A stretch of 64,000 nt of DNA from Manis javanica (GCF_040802235.1 NC_133157.1:89886001-89950000); one strand, 5' to 3'. Positions 1 through 10,430 are shown, counted from the stretch's first letter. Program-made: numbers and translations. The notes: a model not told the origin generated them from the sequence alone.

Positions 1-1176
1 CCTGAATATAAGCATTAGCAACTTCTTCCTGAACACATCTCCTTGAGCAAGGGAAACAAGAGCAAAAATGAACACATGGGACTACATCAAACTAAAAAGC
101 TTCTGTACAGCAAAGGACATCATCAAAAGAACAAAAAGACATCCTACAGTATAGGAGAATATATTTATAAATGACATATCTGACAAGGGGTTAACATTCA
201 AAATACTTCAACACCCAAAAAGCAAATGAACCTATTAAAAAATGGGCAGAGGACCTGAAGACACAATTCTCCAAAAAAGAAATCCAGATGGCCAACAGAC
301 AGATGAAAAGATGCTCCACATCACTAATCATCAGGGAAATGCAAATTGAAACCACAATGAGATATCATCTTACACCAATAAGGATGGCCAGCATTGAAAA
401 GACTAAGAACAACAAATGCTGGTGAGGATGTGGAGAAAGGGGAACCCTCCTACACTGCTGGTGAGAATGTAAGCTAGTTCAACCACTGTGGAAAGCAATA
501 TAGAGGTTCCTCAAAAACTAAAAATAGAAATACCATTTGACCCAGGAATCCCACTCCTTGGAATTTACCCAAAGAATACAAGTTCTCAGATTCAAAAACA
601 TATGCACCCCTATGTTTATCACAGCACTATTTACAGTAGCCAAGATATGGAAGCAACCTGTGTCCATCAGTAGATGAATGGATAAAGAAGTGGTACATAT
701 ACACAGTGGAATACTATTCAGCCATAAGAAGAAAACAAATCCTACCATTTGCAACAACATGGATGGAGCTGGAGTGAAATAAGCCAGGTGGAGAAAGACA
801 AGTGCCAAATGATTTCCCTCCTTTGTGGAGTATAACAGTGAAGCAAAACTGAAGGAACAGAAAAGCAGCAGATTCACAGACTCCAAGAAGGGACTAGTGG
901 TTACCAAAGGGGAGGGCAGATGGGGAGGGAGAGAGAAGAGGATTGAGGGGCATTGTATTTAGTACACATGGTGTGCTGGGGGTCACGGGGAAAACAGCCA
1001 TAGCACAGAGAAGGCAAACAGTGAATCTGTGGCATCTTGTACACTGATGGACAGTGACTGCACTGGGGTATGGGTGGGGACTTGATAATATGGGTAAATG
1101 TAGTAACCACATTGATTTTCATGTGAAAGCTTCATAAGAGTGCATATCAATAATACCTTAATAAAAATAATAATTC
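1..1176 (+). mobile_element. L1 fragment: end of ORF2 plus native 3' UTR
   Basis: This is the 3' part of a LINE-1 whose 5' side lies beyond the window. Bases about 60-700 encode, with frameshifts and stops, the ORF2 C-terminal region: the segment aligned with '[12 protein letters not shown]' of the intact copies, and the Cys/His region near 415-480. The 3' UTR follows, with a purine-rich stretch near 900-950 and a terminal block at 1040-1176 ending in an A-rich tail. It belongs to a relative of the young full-length elements at 4396-12462 and 31376-40087 but stops at the native L1 3' end, with no retroviral tail. That makes it a useful outgroup. The frame is broken, so it is not functional. 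Confidence 0.85.
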
Positions 1177-1339
1177 TGCATGACAGGGTTGTTGGGGGCA
1201 CGGATGAAAAAAAAACCAAAAATGGATAATAGACATAAATATGAATGGTAATGCTTTAAAACTTTCAGAGAAAACAGAGTACAAAGCTTTATGCTGTTAT
1301 GTTAGGCAACTATTTTTCAGCTATGACACCAAAAAATAA

Positions 1340-2300
1340 TTCATAAAAGTGAAAATAGTCAACTTCCCTTCATTGAAATTAATAACATTTATATTTAAAG
1401 ATATGGTTAAAAGATCTGAATACAAGCTACAGACTGGAAACAAATATGTGAAAAACACATATCTGATAAAAGATTCACATCCAAAATACATAAAGAACTC
1501 TTTCAACTTAGCAATAACAAAGAAAACAATTTTTAATATTGGGAAAAGATCTGACCACACCCTTCACCTGAAAATGTAAGTGGATGGCAAATAAATAGGT
1601 AGAAAATGTTCAATGGCATTTGTCATTAGGAAAACACATATTAATACCTCAATGAGATATCATTATTCAGTTATTAGAAAGGTAAAAATCCAAAAAAGAA
1701 ACCAGTGATACTAAATGTTGGCAAGAATGAAGAGCAATAGGACCTCTTGCTCCTTGCTTGGGGGAATATAAAGTGACTCAGTGACTTTAGAAGACAGTTT
1801 GGAATTTTTTACAATGTTAAATATATATTTACCATACAACCCAGCAATTGAACTCCTAGGTATTTGCTCAAGCAAACTGAAAACTGAAATTAGTACCAAA
1901 CTCTGCACTTGAATGTTTGTATTATAGCAGCTTTATTTGTAATTACTAAATATTGTGGGGTGGGGAAACAAAACAAGATGTCCTTCAGTGGGGGAATGGA
2001 TAAAACAAAGTGTGGGACCTGTGATCAAAAAGACTGAGGTATTGATTGATGAAACAAGACGCATGAACTCCACATGCATTTTGTTAAGTGAACAAAGCCA
2101 GCCACATAAGTCCACATACTGTGATTGCATTCATAACATTTAGGAAAAGGAAAAACTACAGGATGGAAAATGTATTATTCATTGCTATTGGTTGGGGGAG
2201 GAGAGGATGACTGACTGACTGCAAAGGGATTGGATTTACTCAATAAAGTGACCATTAAAGTACATGAACTGGAAAATCCACCAGATACTCTGGGACACGA
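1340..2300 (+). mobile_element. Old L1 (L1M-type) ORF2/3' UTR fragment
   Basis: Degenerate L1 3' sequence. Landmarks are the region resembling 'atacataaagaactctttc' near 1485, the block aligned with 'caatgagatatcat' near 1650, and the 'cccagcaattgaactcctag' block near 1840. All occur in the order found in the ORF2 C-terminus of mammalian L1. No frame survives. Divergence from the young copies suggests an old subfamily. Exact ends and subfamily cannot be set by eye. Confidence 0.7.
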
Positions 2301-2605
2301 GGATGGAAATCAGACTGTGACAAATGAATCAACCAATTAATCGAAAGGAGAGGGGAAAGGAAACTTGGAAAATAGTGTTTTTACTGGAAATTTATGCTAA
2401 AGACAGAAAGAATTATACATAAATAATACACTCTACTTGGTAAATATTATTTAATTGAAATGAAAAGGACCAAACCAGCTAAAACAATCTTGAAAATGAA
2501 CAAATTTGGAGGCCCACCCTTTCTAATCTCAAAAGTTTCCTGGGAAGTTATTCCAATCAAAAGACTGTGGTACTGGCCCAAGGACTGGTATAGAACAAGG
2601 GAGTA

Positions 2606-2609
2606 GAAC
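2606..2609. repeat. Target-site duplication of solo LTR (GAAC, left)
   Basis: Four bases GAAC immediately before the LTR's TG start; identical to 3134-3137. Confidence 0.75.
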
Positions 2610-3133
2610 TGTTGTGGGCTGGGGTCATTCTCCTCCGTTCTCGTCCCCCTGCAACAAACTGAGAGGCAGACACAATAGCGAGGCAGAGGGGAAGTCTTGC
2701 TTGAATACACTCCGGGGGCAGAGCAGGCCAGAGGCAGGGTAGACACGGGCCGCCATCTGCTATGCGGGAGGGAGGCCTTTGTAATAATACATAGGGAGGC
2801 CTATATTTTAATCCAGGTAGGAGGTGTCTCTTTGATTGACAAGGTGGGGTTATTTGATTGATGTGTCCACCTGTATAGCCATCTCTCTCAGTGTACGTGT
2901 CCTTCCTATGACGAGGCACGGTGTTTTGGGCAGCCCTTAGTTTTGTTTGATTGTGCCCACGTTGGGATCAGGTTGGGACCAGTTTGACTTGGTCCTGATT
3001 GGCAAAGAAGTTACCTCCCCGTAAAGCCTCTGTTGTCTTCATGTAGGACCCCTTACCTGGGCAGGCTGGGCAGTTTTTCCTTGAACTTATCTTCCCTTCC
3101 CCCAGCTGCTCATGTCTATCTTTCTACCCAACA
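2610..3133 (-). mobile_element. Solo ERV LTR (ERV1-like, 524 bp)
   Basis: The segment begins TGTTG and ends CAACA, a perfect 5-bp terminal inverted repeat of the TG...CA form. It is flanked on both sides by the 4-bp duplication GAAC (2606-2609 and 3134-3137). It sits inside an otherwise continuous old L1 ORF2. A 4-bp duplication is typical of class I (gammaretrovirus-like) ERVs. Orientation is inferred as minus: on that strand there is a TATA-like 'TAAAATATAG' (near 2810) and the GC-rich, CTCTG/TTGTGTCTG-type 3' end seen in many ERV1 LTRs. No internal gag/pol/env remains, as expected after LTR-LTR recombination. Family name not assigned. Confidence 0.8.
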
Positions 3134-3137
3134 GAAC
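3134..3137. repeat. Target-site duplication of solo LTR (GAAC, right)
   Basis: Four bases GAAC immediately after the LTR's CA end; identical to 2606-2609. Confidence 0.75.
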
Positions 3138-4130
3138 TAAGAACACGCATATCTGTGACCAATTAATTTTTGCAAAGGTGGTGAGACCATTTAATGGGGA
3201 TAGAATAGTCTTTTCAATAAATGGCAACTGTATATTCACATGCAAAAGATTGAAATTGGGCCTCACCTCACACTATATATAAAGAGTAACTTAAGTGTAA
3301 GCTAAACTATACAACTGTTCGAAGGAAACAGATGTAAGTTTTTGTGATCTTAGGTTAGGAAAAATTTCATATTTACAACACCAAAAGAACTCACACAAAA
3401 ATAAAATTAATTCTATTTCAGCAAAATTATTATTACTCTTATTTTTTGTTCAAAGACATCATTAAGGAAATGAAAAGGTAATCAGCAGACTGGGGGAACA
3501 TATTGCAAATCATATCTTATAAAAAGCTCATATCTAAAATACATAAAGAACTCTTAAAATATTTTAAGAATTAAAAGGACCAAATAACAGGGGCAAATGA
3601 TTTGAAAAGACATTTCAGTGAAGAATAAAACTTCCTAAAAGCACATGAAGAGATATTCAGCATCATTAGTCATTAAGGAAAGTCAGATTAAACCCCACTG
3701 AATGCAACCCAGAACCTTTAGAATGACTGTTATAAAAAAGACAGACAGAACAGAGCATTGGCAAGGACATGGTAAAAAGGGAATTGACATACACTGCTAG
3801 TACAATGTAAAATGGGACTGTTTGGCAGTTTCTTAAAAGGTTAAGCATAAATTAACAATGTAAACCAGTGAGTCCATTTCTAGGACTCTACACACAAGAA
3901 ATAAATGTATAGATTCACAAAACGACTGGTCTATGACTGTTTATAGCAACAGTATTCCAGTTCCTCACCATAAAAAGAAAAACTCAAATATCTACCAACT
4001 GTTAAGTGGATATGATGGAATACAATTCAGCAAAATAAATAAATAAATAAAATTCTTATATATGCTAAAACATGAAAAACCTCAAAACATTATGCCAAAT
4101 TAAAGAAGCCAGACATAAAACATGACCCAT

Positions 4131-4320
4131 TGAGCTTACCTTCATCTAGGGTGACTAGACTTCCCCTGCATTCCTGAAGGATATTTTCACTGAAAATACA
4201 AACCAGCCTTAAGAAGTTTTCCTGAGCACGTGGAAAATCCCGTGCTTCTTCTGCTGGCCTCCCCAGTCTCGGTGAGAATGAGTAATCATCTGATTGCTTT
4301 TCCCTATCTGTAATTTATTA
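4131..4320. other. Unassigned flank between old L1 and young L1
   Basis: About 190 bases with no gene or repeat I can name. In the pre-insertion genome it would have joined the DNA now at 12479. Confidence 0.5.
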
Positions 4321-4345
4321 CTCTCTGCTGCCTTTTTTTTTTTTT
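4321..4345. repeat. Probable target-site duplication (3' side) and outer poly(T) of L1 copy 1
   Basis: 'ctctctgctgcc' followed by a T-run parallels 'ctctctgccttctttt' at 12463-12478 on the other side of the element, differing by one extra 'ctg' unit. The T-run 4333-4345 is the poly(A) tail of the minus-strand element. The opposite copy is followed by AAAG, matching an L1 endonuclease site of the TTTT/AA type. Confidence 0.55.
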
Positions 4346-4386
4346 GTAATAAAAATATTTTAATACCTAGACAACTACTGATCATA
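4346..4386 (-). mobile_element. Probable 41-bp 3' transduction of L1 copy 1
   Basis: In element sense, the composite's usual end (…GCCCTCTC then A9, plus-strand T-run 4387-4395) is followed by 41 bases absent from copies 2 and 3, then a second A-tract (4345-4333). The 41 bases contain ATTAAA (minus, 4364-4359) 13 nt before the second A-tract. This is what readthrough of the first poly(A) site into source-locus DNA would leave. The probable target duplication lies outside the second tract, supporting this reading. Confidence 0.55.
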
Positions 4387-4413
4387 TTTTTTTTTGAGAG
4401 GGCATCTCTCATA

Positions 4414-4419
4414 TTTATT
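4414..4419 (-). terminator. AATAAA poly(A) signal of composite L1 copy 1
   Basis: TTTATT on the plus strand reads AATAAA in element sense, 18 nt upstream of the first A-tract. The same position is conserved in copies 2 and 3. Confidence 0.75.
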
Positions 4420-4544
4420 AATCAAATGGTTGTTAACAACAATAAAATTGAGTATGGGGGGTCAATGCTCAATGTACAATCATTAATCCATCTCAAGTCT
4501 AATTCTCGTCAGTCTCCAATCTTCTGAAGCATAACGAACAAGTT

Positions 4545-4552
4545 CTTATATA
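4545..4552 (-). promoter_or_regulatory. TATA box of the LTR-like segment (copy 1)
   Basis: TATATAAG on the minus strand, about 165 nt inside the U3 start and 130 nt before the AATAAA. This spacing suits a retroviral U3 promoter with a short R. Activity is not shown by sequence alone. Confidence 0.45.
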
Positions 4553-4717
4553 GTGAACGAATTCTTACATAGTGAATAAATTCTTACATGCTGAACAGTA
4601 CAAGGGCATTCATCACAGAAACTTTCGGTTTTGATCACGCATTATGACCTATAAACAATCAGGTCAAATATGAATATTCGTTTGATTTTTGTACTTGATT
4701 TATATGTTGATCCCACA

Positions 4718-4728
4718 TTTCTCCCTTT
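4718..4728 (-). other. Retroviral polypurine tract relic (copy 1)
   Basis: AAAGGGAGAAA on the minus strand immediately before TGTGGG, matching the usual plus-strand primer site next to U3. In copy 2 the tract is shortened by loss of Gs (31707 on). Confidence 0.6.
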
Positions 4729-5357
4729 ATTATTATTATTATTTTTATTTTTAATAAAATGCTGAAGTGGTAGGTAGATGCAAGATAAAGGTAGAAAACA
4801 TAGTTTAGTGCTGTAAGAGGGCAAATGTACATGATCAGATGATCAGGTGTGTGCCTATGGACTAAGTATTAATCCAGGCTAGACAACGGCAGCAAAACAT
4901 CCACGGATGCAGAAGATTTCTCTCAAAACAGGGGGGTGAGGTTCTGAGCCTCACCTCTGTTGATCCCCAAATTCTCACCTGATGGCCCCCCTGCGACTGT
5001 GCCTGTCTTAGGTTGTTCCTCCCTTGAGGAATCTTACCCGTCTCTGGCTAACCAGTCATCTTCCGGGGCCATACAGGGAAATGTAAAGTTGGTAAGTGAG
5101 AGAGAAGCCATATTGTTTGCAAAGGTTAGCTTTCTACTTCTTTGCAGATTTATGCCCTGTGGCTTCTATGCCCAGCACTTGTCTCGAGGTATCTTTACCA
5201 CTTGGAGGAATTATGATACTCGGTAAATTCGATATGAGGCACGAATTCTATTTAAGGGTTGTAATTAGGAAGAAAGAAGAAAAGCTACAGATGTAGCATA
5301 TGGAAGGAAACATGGGAGGATTGATTATTTCTTTGACATATCTTCTTGTAGAGTACC

Positions 5358-5810
5358 TTAAGTATGTATAGGTTTTAAACTACTAACTAATTTGCACACA
5401 CATATTAACATAATAGGAATACGATGACATAAACAAAGCAAATCTATAATTACCATCCATCTCCAGTGAAGCCAAGAAAACCATTTAGGCACCCTAGGCA
5501 TTTGTGAAAATTTGTCTATGATATGATGGATATTGTGCAACTGTACTTGAACAGTCTGAGAGAAATCAGACAAATTAAAGCAGCCCATTTCTGGGATCTG
5601 TTCACATCCCATATGTTCTTTTAACCGTAGATAGTCTATAGTCATAAGATTTTGGAGTGCTACACCTTGCACCCCTCCCAACTCCTGGTTGAGTTCCAAC
5701 AGTACAGATCCGGTCAAATTCGTTGTCTCACTGTATGCACATGCCAGCCTAGACATCTTCCTCCTCATTTCTATGGCAAGTCCAGGAGACGGTGGGCTGG
5801 ATGCAGCCAC
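5358..5810 (-). pseudogene. ERV Env transmembrane-subunit relic in L1 copy 1 tail
   Basis: A 150-codon open frame on the minus strand reads like the TM half of a retroviral envelope. Residues about 20-75 form a heptad-rich segment ending 'LQNLMTIDYL'. A disulfide-loop region 'GCEQIPEMGCF' follows, deviating from the usual CX6CC by a Gly at the first of the paired cysteines, then 'FNLSD'. A Trp-rich membrane-proximal stretch ('WFSWLHWRWM', about residue 110) and a hydrophobic Cys-rich segment close it. The surface subunit and much of the N-terminus are missing, so it cannot be a working envelope. It lies in the same sense as the L1 and upstream of a PPT and U3, the normal retroviral order. The CX6CC-type loop points to a gamma- or alpha-type Env. 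Homology is judged by motif only. Confidence 0.65.
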
Positions 5811-6209
5811 AACCGCAGCATCGTCCGGATCCCTGTGGAGGCATTTTGATGAACATCCCCTGGCACAAGTCCTTCAGAGAGTGCTGATGCCGGAAGCTCC
5901 TCCTCATATCGTATCTTAGTTCATTTTCTGGGTATCCAAGCTAGGCCTTGATCTTCTGCATAGAAACAAACAGACCCTTTGCCCACACTTTGACATGCCC
6001 TCTATACCATTGTGCAGATCTCATTGGAGGTCAGCACAGAGTAACTGCTTTTTTTCTTTTTTTAATTAAGAGAAAGGAATATTATCAGAAAAGAGTACCT
6101 CCATAGCTGATCATCTGACACCCTTTAAGTGATCAACATTAAGGATATTTAAAGCATGTGTTGATCTTTGATTTACCAATAGTTTTATCCTATCAAGGAG
6201 TAATCCCCC

Positions 6210-6254
6210 TTTTCTTTCTTTCTTTCTTTCATTCTTCTTTTTTTTTAATTTTTA
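6210..6254 (-). repeat. Internal A/GAAAG tract at the L1-ERV junction, copy 1
   Basis: Plus-strand T-rich run with (TTTC)n. In element sense it is an A-run followed by GAAAG repeats. It sits where related L1s in this window (1-1176 and 60756-60866) stop and have their poly(A). It is best read as the fossil tail of the ancestral L1, now internal. Confidence 0.7.
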
Positions 6255-6588
6255 ATCTATACCTACATGAAGAATACTATGTTTACTATGCTCTCCCCTA
6301 TATCAGGTCCCCCCTAACAACCACATTACGATTACTGTCCATCAGCTTAGCAAAATGTTGTAGAGTCACTACTTGTCCTCTCTGTGTTGTGCAGCCCACC
6401 CTCCCCTTTCTCCCTCCCCCCCATGCATGCTAATCTTAATACCCCCCTTCTTCTTCTCCCACCCTTATCCCTCCCTGCCCACCCATCCTCCCCAGTTCCT
6501 TTCCCTTTCATACCTGTTAGTCCATTTTTGGGTTCTGTAATTCCGCTGCTGTTTTGTTCCTTCAGTTTTTCCTTTGTTCCTATACTCC
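6255..6588 (-). mobile_element. Native L1 3' UTR with polypurine tract, copy 1
   Basis: In element sense it runs from the ORF2 stop to the fossil A-tract. The plus-strand stretch 6395-6510 is almost pure pyrimidine, so the RNA has a long G/A-rich tract, a general feature of mammalian L1 3' UTRs often linked to G-quadruplex formation. Confidence 0.7.
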
Positions 6589-9500
6589 TCAGATGAGTGA
6601 AATCATTTGGTATTTCTCTTTCTCCGCTTGGCTTATTTCACTGAGCATAATACTCTCCAGCTCCATCCATGTTGCTGCAAATGGTTGGATTTATCCACTT
6701 CTTATGGCTGAGTAGTATTCCATTGTGTATATATACCACATCTTATTTATCCATTCATCTACCGATGGACATTTAGGTTGCTTCCAATTCTTGGCTATTG
6801 TAAATAGTGCTGCGAAAAACATAGGGGTGCAAATGTCTTTCTCAAACTTGATTGCTTGTTCTTAGGGTAAATTCCTAGGAGTGGAATTCCTGGGTCAAAT
6901 GGTAGGTCTGTTTTGAGCATTTTGATGAACCTCCATACTGCTTTCCACAATGGTTGAACTAATTTACATTCCCACCAGCAGTGTAGGAGGGTTCCCCTTT
7001 CTCCACAGCCCCGCCAACATTTGTTGTTGTTTGTCTTTTGGATGGCAGCTATCCTTACTGGTGTGAGGTGATACCTCATTGTAGTTTTAATTTGCATTTC
7101 TCTGATAATTAGCAATGTGGAGCATCTTTTCATGTGTCTGTTGGCCATCTGTATTTCTTTTTTGGAGAACTGTCTGTTCAGTTCCTCTGCCCATTTTTTA
7201 ATTGGGTTATTTGTTTTTTGTTTGTTGAGGCGTGTGAGCTCTTTATATATTCTGGACGTCAAGCCTTTATCGGATCTGTCATTTTCAAATATATTCTCCC
7301 ATACTGTAGGGTTCCTTTTTGTTCTATTGATGGTGTCTTTCGCTGTACAGAAGCTTTTCAGCTTAATGTAGTCCCACTTGCTCATTTTTGCTGTTGTTTT
7401 CCTTGCCCGGGGAGATATGTTCAAGAAGAGGTCACTCATGTTTATGTCTAAGAGGTTTTTGCCTATGTTTTTTTCCAAGAGTTTAATGGTTTCATGACTT
7501 ACATTTAGGTCTTTGACCCATTTTGAGTTTACCTTTGTATATGGGGTTAGACAATGGTCCAGTTTCATTCTCCTACATGTAGCTGTCCAGTTTTGCCAGC
7601 ACCATCTGTTGAAGAGACTGTCATTTTGCCATTGTATGTCCATGGCTCCTTTATCAAATATTAATTGACCATATATGTTTGGGTTAATGTCTGGAGTCTC
7701 TAATCTGTTCCACTGGTCTGTGGCTCTGTTCTTGTGCCAGTACAAAATTGTCTTGATTACTATGGCTTTGTAGTAGAGCTTGAAGTTGGGGAGTGAGATC
7801 CCCCCTACTTTATTCTTCTTTTTCAGGATTGCTTTGGCTATTCGGGGTCTTTGGTGTTTCCATATGAATTTTTGAATTATTTGTTCCAATTCATTGAAGA
7901 ATGTTGCTGGTGATTTGAGAGGGATTGCATCAAATCTGTATATTGCTGTGGGCAAGACGGCCATTTAGACGATATTAATTCTTCCTAGCCATGAGCATGG
8001 GATGAGTTTCCATTTATTAGTGTCCCCTTTCATTTCTCTTAAGAGTGACTTGTAGTTTTCAGAGTATAGATCTTTCACTTCTTTGGTTAAGTTTATTCCT
8101 AGGTATTTTATTCGTTTTGATGCAATGGTGAATGGAATTGTTTTCCTGATTTCTCTTTCTATTGATTCATTGTTAGTGTATAGGAAAGCTACAGATTTCT
8201 GTGTGTTAATTTTGTATCCTGCAACTTTGCTGTATTCTGATATCAGTTCTAGTAGTTTTGGAGTGGAGTCTTTAGGGTTTTTTATGTACAGTATCATATC
8301 ATCTGCAAATAGTGAGAGTTTAACTTCTTCTTTATCAATCTGGATTCCTTGTATTTCTTTGTTTTGTCTGATTGCCGTGGCTAGGACCTCCAGTACTATG
8401 TTAAATAACAGTGGGGAGAGTGGGCTTCCCTGTCTAGTTCCTGATCTCAGAGGAAATGCTTTCAGCTTCTCACTGTTCATTATAATGCTGGCTGTGGGTT
8501 TATCACATATGGCCTTTATTATGTTGAGGTAGTTTCCCTCTATTCCCATTTTGCTGAGAGTTTTTATCATGAATGGATGTTGAATTTTGTCAAATGCTTT
8601 TTCAGCATCAATGGAGATGATCATGTGGTTTTTGTCCTTCTTTTTGTTGATGTGGTGGATGATGTTGATGGATTTTCGAATGTTGTACCATCCTTGCATC
8701 CCTGGGATGAATCCCACTTGGTCATGGTGTATGAACCTTTTGATATACTGTTGAATTCTGTTTGCTAATATTTTATTGAGTATTTTTGCATCTACATTCA
8801 TCAGGGATATTGGTCTGTAATTTTCTTTTTTGGTGGGGTCTTTGCCTGGTTTTGGTATTAGGGTGATGTTGGCCTCATAGAATGAGTTTGGGAGTATTCC
8901 TTCTTCTTCTATTTTTTGGAACACTTTAAGGAGAATGGGGATTATGTCTTCTCTGTGTGTCTGATAAAATTCCGAGGTAAATCCGTCCGGCCCCGGGGTT
9001 TTGTTCTTGGGTAGTTTTTTGATTACCGTTTCAATTTCTTTGCTCGTAATTGGTTTGTTTAACTTTTGTGTTTCTTCCTTGGTCAGTCTTGGGAGGTTGT
9101 ATTTTTCTAGGAAGTTGTCCATTTCTTCTAGGTTTTCCAGCTTGTTGGCATATAGGTTTTCATAGTAGTCTTTAATAATTCTTTGTATTTCTGTGGAGTC
9201 TGTCGTGATTTTTCCATTCTCATTTCTGATTATGCTGATTTGTGTTGATTCTCTTTTTCTCTTAATAAGTTGGGCTAGAGGCTTATCTATTTTGTTTATT
9301 TTCTCAAAGAACCAGCTCTTGGTTTCATTGATTTTTGCTATTGTTTTATTCTTCTTAATTTTGTTTATTTCTTCTCTGATCTTTATTATGTCCCTCCTTG
9401 TGCTGACTTTAGGCCTCATTTGTTCTTCTTTTTCCAGTTTTGAAAATTGTGATGTTAGACTATTCATTTGGGATTGTTCTTCCTTCTTCAAGTGTGCCTG

Positions 9501-10430
9501 GATTGCTATATACGTTCCTCTTAAGACTGCTTTCGCTGCATTCCACAGAAGTTGGGGCTTAGTGTTGTTGTTTTCATTTGTTTCTATATATTCCTTGATC
9601 TCTATTTTGATTTGTTCATTGATCCATTGATTATTTAGTAGCATGTTTTTAAGCCTCCATGTGTTTGTGAGCCTTTTTGTTTTCTTTGTAGCATTTATTT
9701 CTGCTTTTATACCTTTGTGGTCTGAAAAATTGGTTGGTAGAATTTCAATATTTTGGAGTTTACTGAGGCTCTTTTTGTGAGCTAGTATGTGGTCTATTCT
9801 GGAGAATGTTCCATGTGCACTTGAGAAGAATGTATATCCTGTTGCTTTTGGATGTAGAGTTCTATAGATGTCTATTAGGTCCATCTGTTCTAGGGTGTTG
9901 TTCAGTGCCTCTGTGTCCTTACTTATTTTCTGCCCGGTGGATCTATCCTTCGGGGTGAGTGGTGTGTTGAAGTCTCCTAAAATGAATGCATTGCAGTCTA
10001 TTTCCCTCTTTAGTTCTGTTAGTACTTGCTTCACATATGCTGGTGCTCCTGTATTGGGTGCATGTATATTTAGAATGGTTATATCCTCTTATTGGACTGA
10101 GCCTTTTATCATTATGTAGTGTCCTTCTTTATCTCTTGTTACTTTCTTTGTTTTGAGGTCTATTTTGTCTGATATTAGTACTGCAACCCCTGCTTTCTTC
10201 TCACTGTTGTTTGCCTGAAATATGTTTTTCCATCCTTTGACTTTTAGTCTGTGCTTGTCTTTGTGTTGTAGGTGAGTTTCTTGTAAGCAGCATATAGATG
10301 GGTCTTGCTTTTTTATCCATTCTATTACTCTGTGTCTTTTGATTGGTGCATTAAGTCCATTTACATTTAGGGTGACTATTGAGAGATATGTACTTATTGC
10401 CATTGCCGGCTTTAGATTCGTGGTTACCAA
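6589..10430 (-). pseudogene. L1 ORF2 (endonuclease-reverse transcriptase), copy 1, broken
   Basis: ORF2p nicks target DNA and reverse-transcribes L1 RNA at the nick. Compared with copy 2 the frame is interrupted by a Gln-to-stop change near 10095 (endonuclease domain), a Lys-to-stop change at 7965-7967 (after the RT domain), and a 1-nt loss near 6855 that shifts the C-terminus. Visible domains are: an N-terminal AP-type endonuclease (LNVNGLN, QETHL, GDFN, RIDHIL, SDHKG motifs), the Z/RT region with 'TPGPDGF', 'IDAEKAFD' and the catalytic 'FADD', and a C-terminal Cys/His cluster (CX3CX7HCX3C-type). Expected intact length is about 1,280 residues. Confidence 0.9.

Larger units (their letters stand above)
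2455..4130 (+). mobile_element. Old L1 ORF2 fragment split by a solo LTR
   Basis: Bases 2455-2605 match the L1 ORF2 region 'ctaaaacaatcttgaaaatg' to 'gactgtggtactggcc'. Homology resumes at 3138 and runs through the ORF2 C-terminus to the A-rich end near 4130, with an (AAAT)n run at 4033-4051. The interruption at 2610-3133 is exactly the solo LTR, so the L1 predates it. All frames are heavily broken. Confidence 0.75.
4396..4717 (-). mobile_element. LTR-like U3-R segment forming the 3' end of L1 copy 1
   Basis: On the minus strand this begins TGTGGGATC directly after a polypurine tract (AAAGGGAGAAA, 4728-4718), the geometry of a retroviral PPT/U3 boundary. It holds a short tandem repeat of 'TTCACTATGTAAGAA'-type units around 4540-4600, a TATATAAG box, and AATAAA 18 nt before the poly(A). 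It lacks a U5 and stops at the poly(A) site, as expected when derived from a polyadenylated ERV RNA. The same 314-322 bp recurs at 31385-31706 and 63321-63634. Confidence 0.7.

Noticed and set aside
4960-5226. 88-codon plus-strand frame present in three places (also 31944 and 62890 on the minus strand)
   Set aside because: Recurs only because the ERV tail recurs; it is antisense to the tail and overlaps no retroviral motif.
7117-9630. Long plus-strand frames (84-149 codons) inside L1 copy 1, repeated in copy 2 (34080-36593)
   Set aside because: They are antisense shadows of L1 ORF2. Their hydrophobic, Ser/Phe/Leu-rich translations are what an A-rich sense strand gives in reverse.
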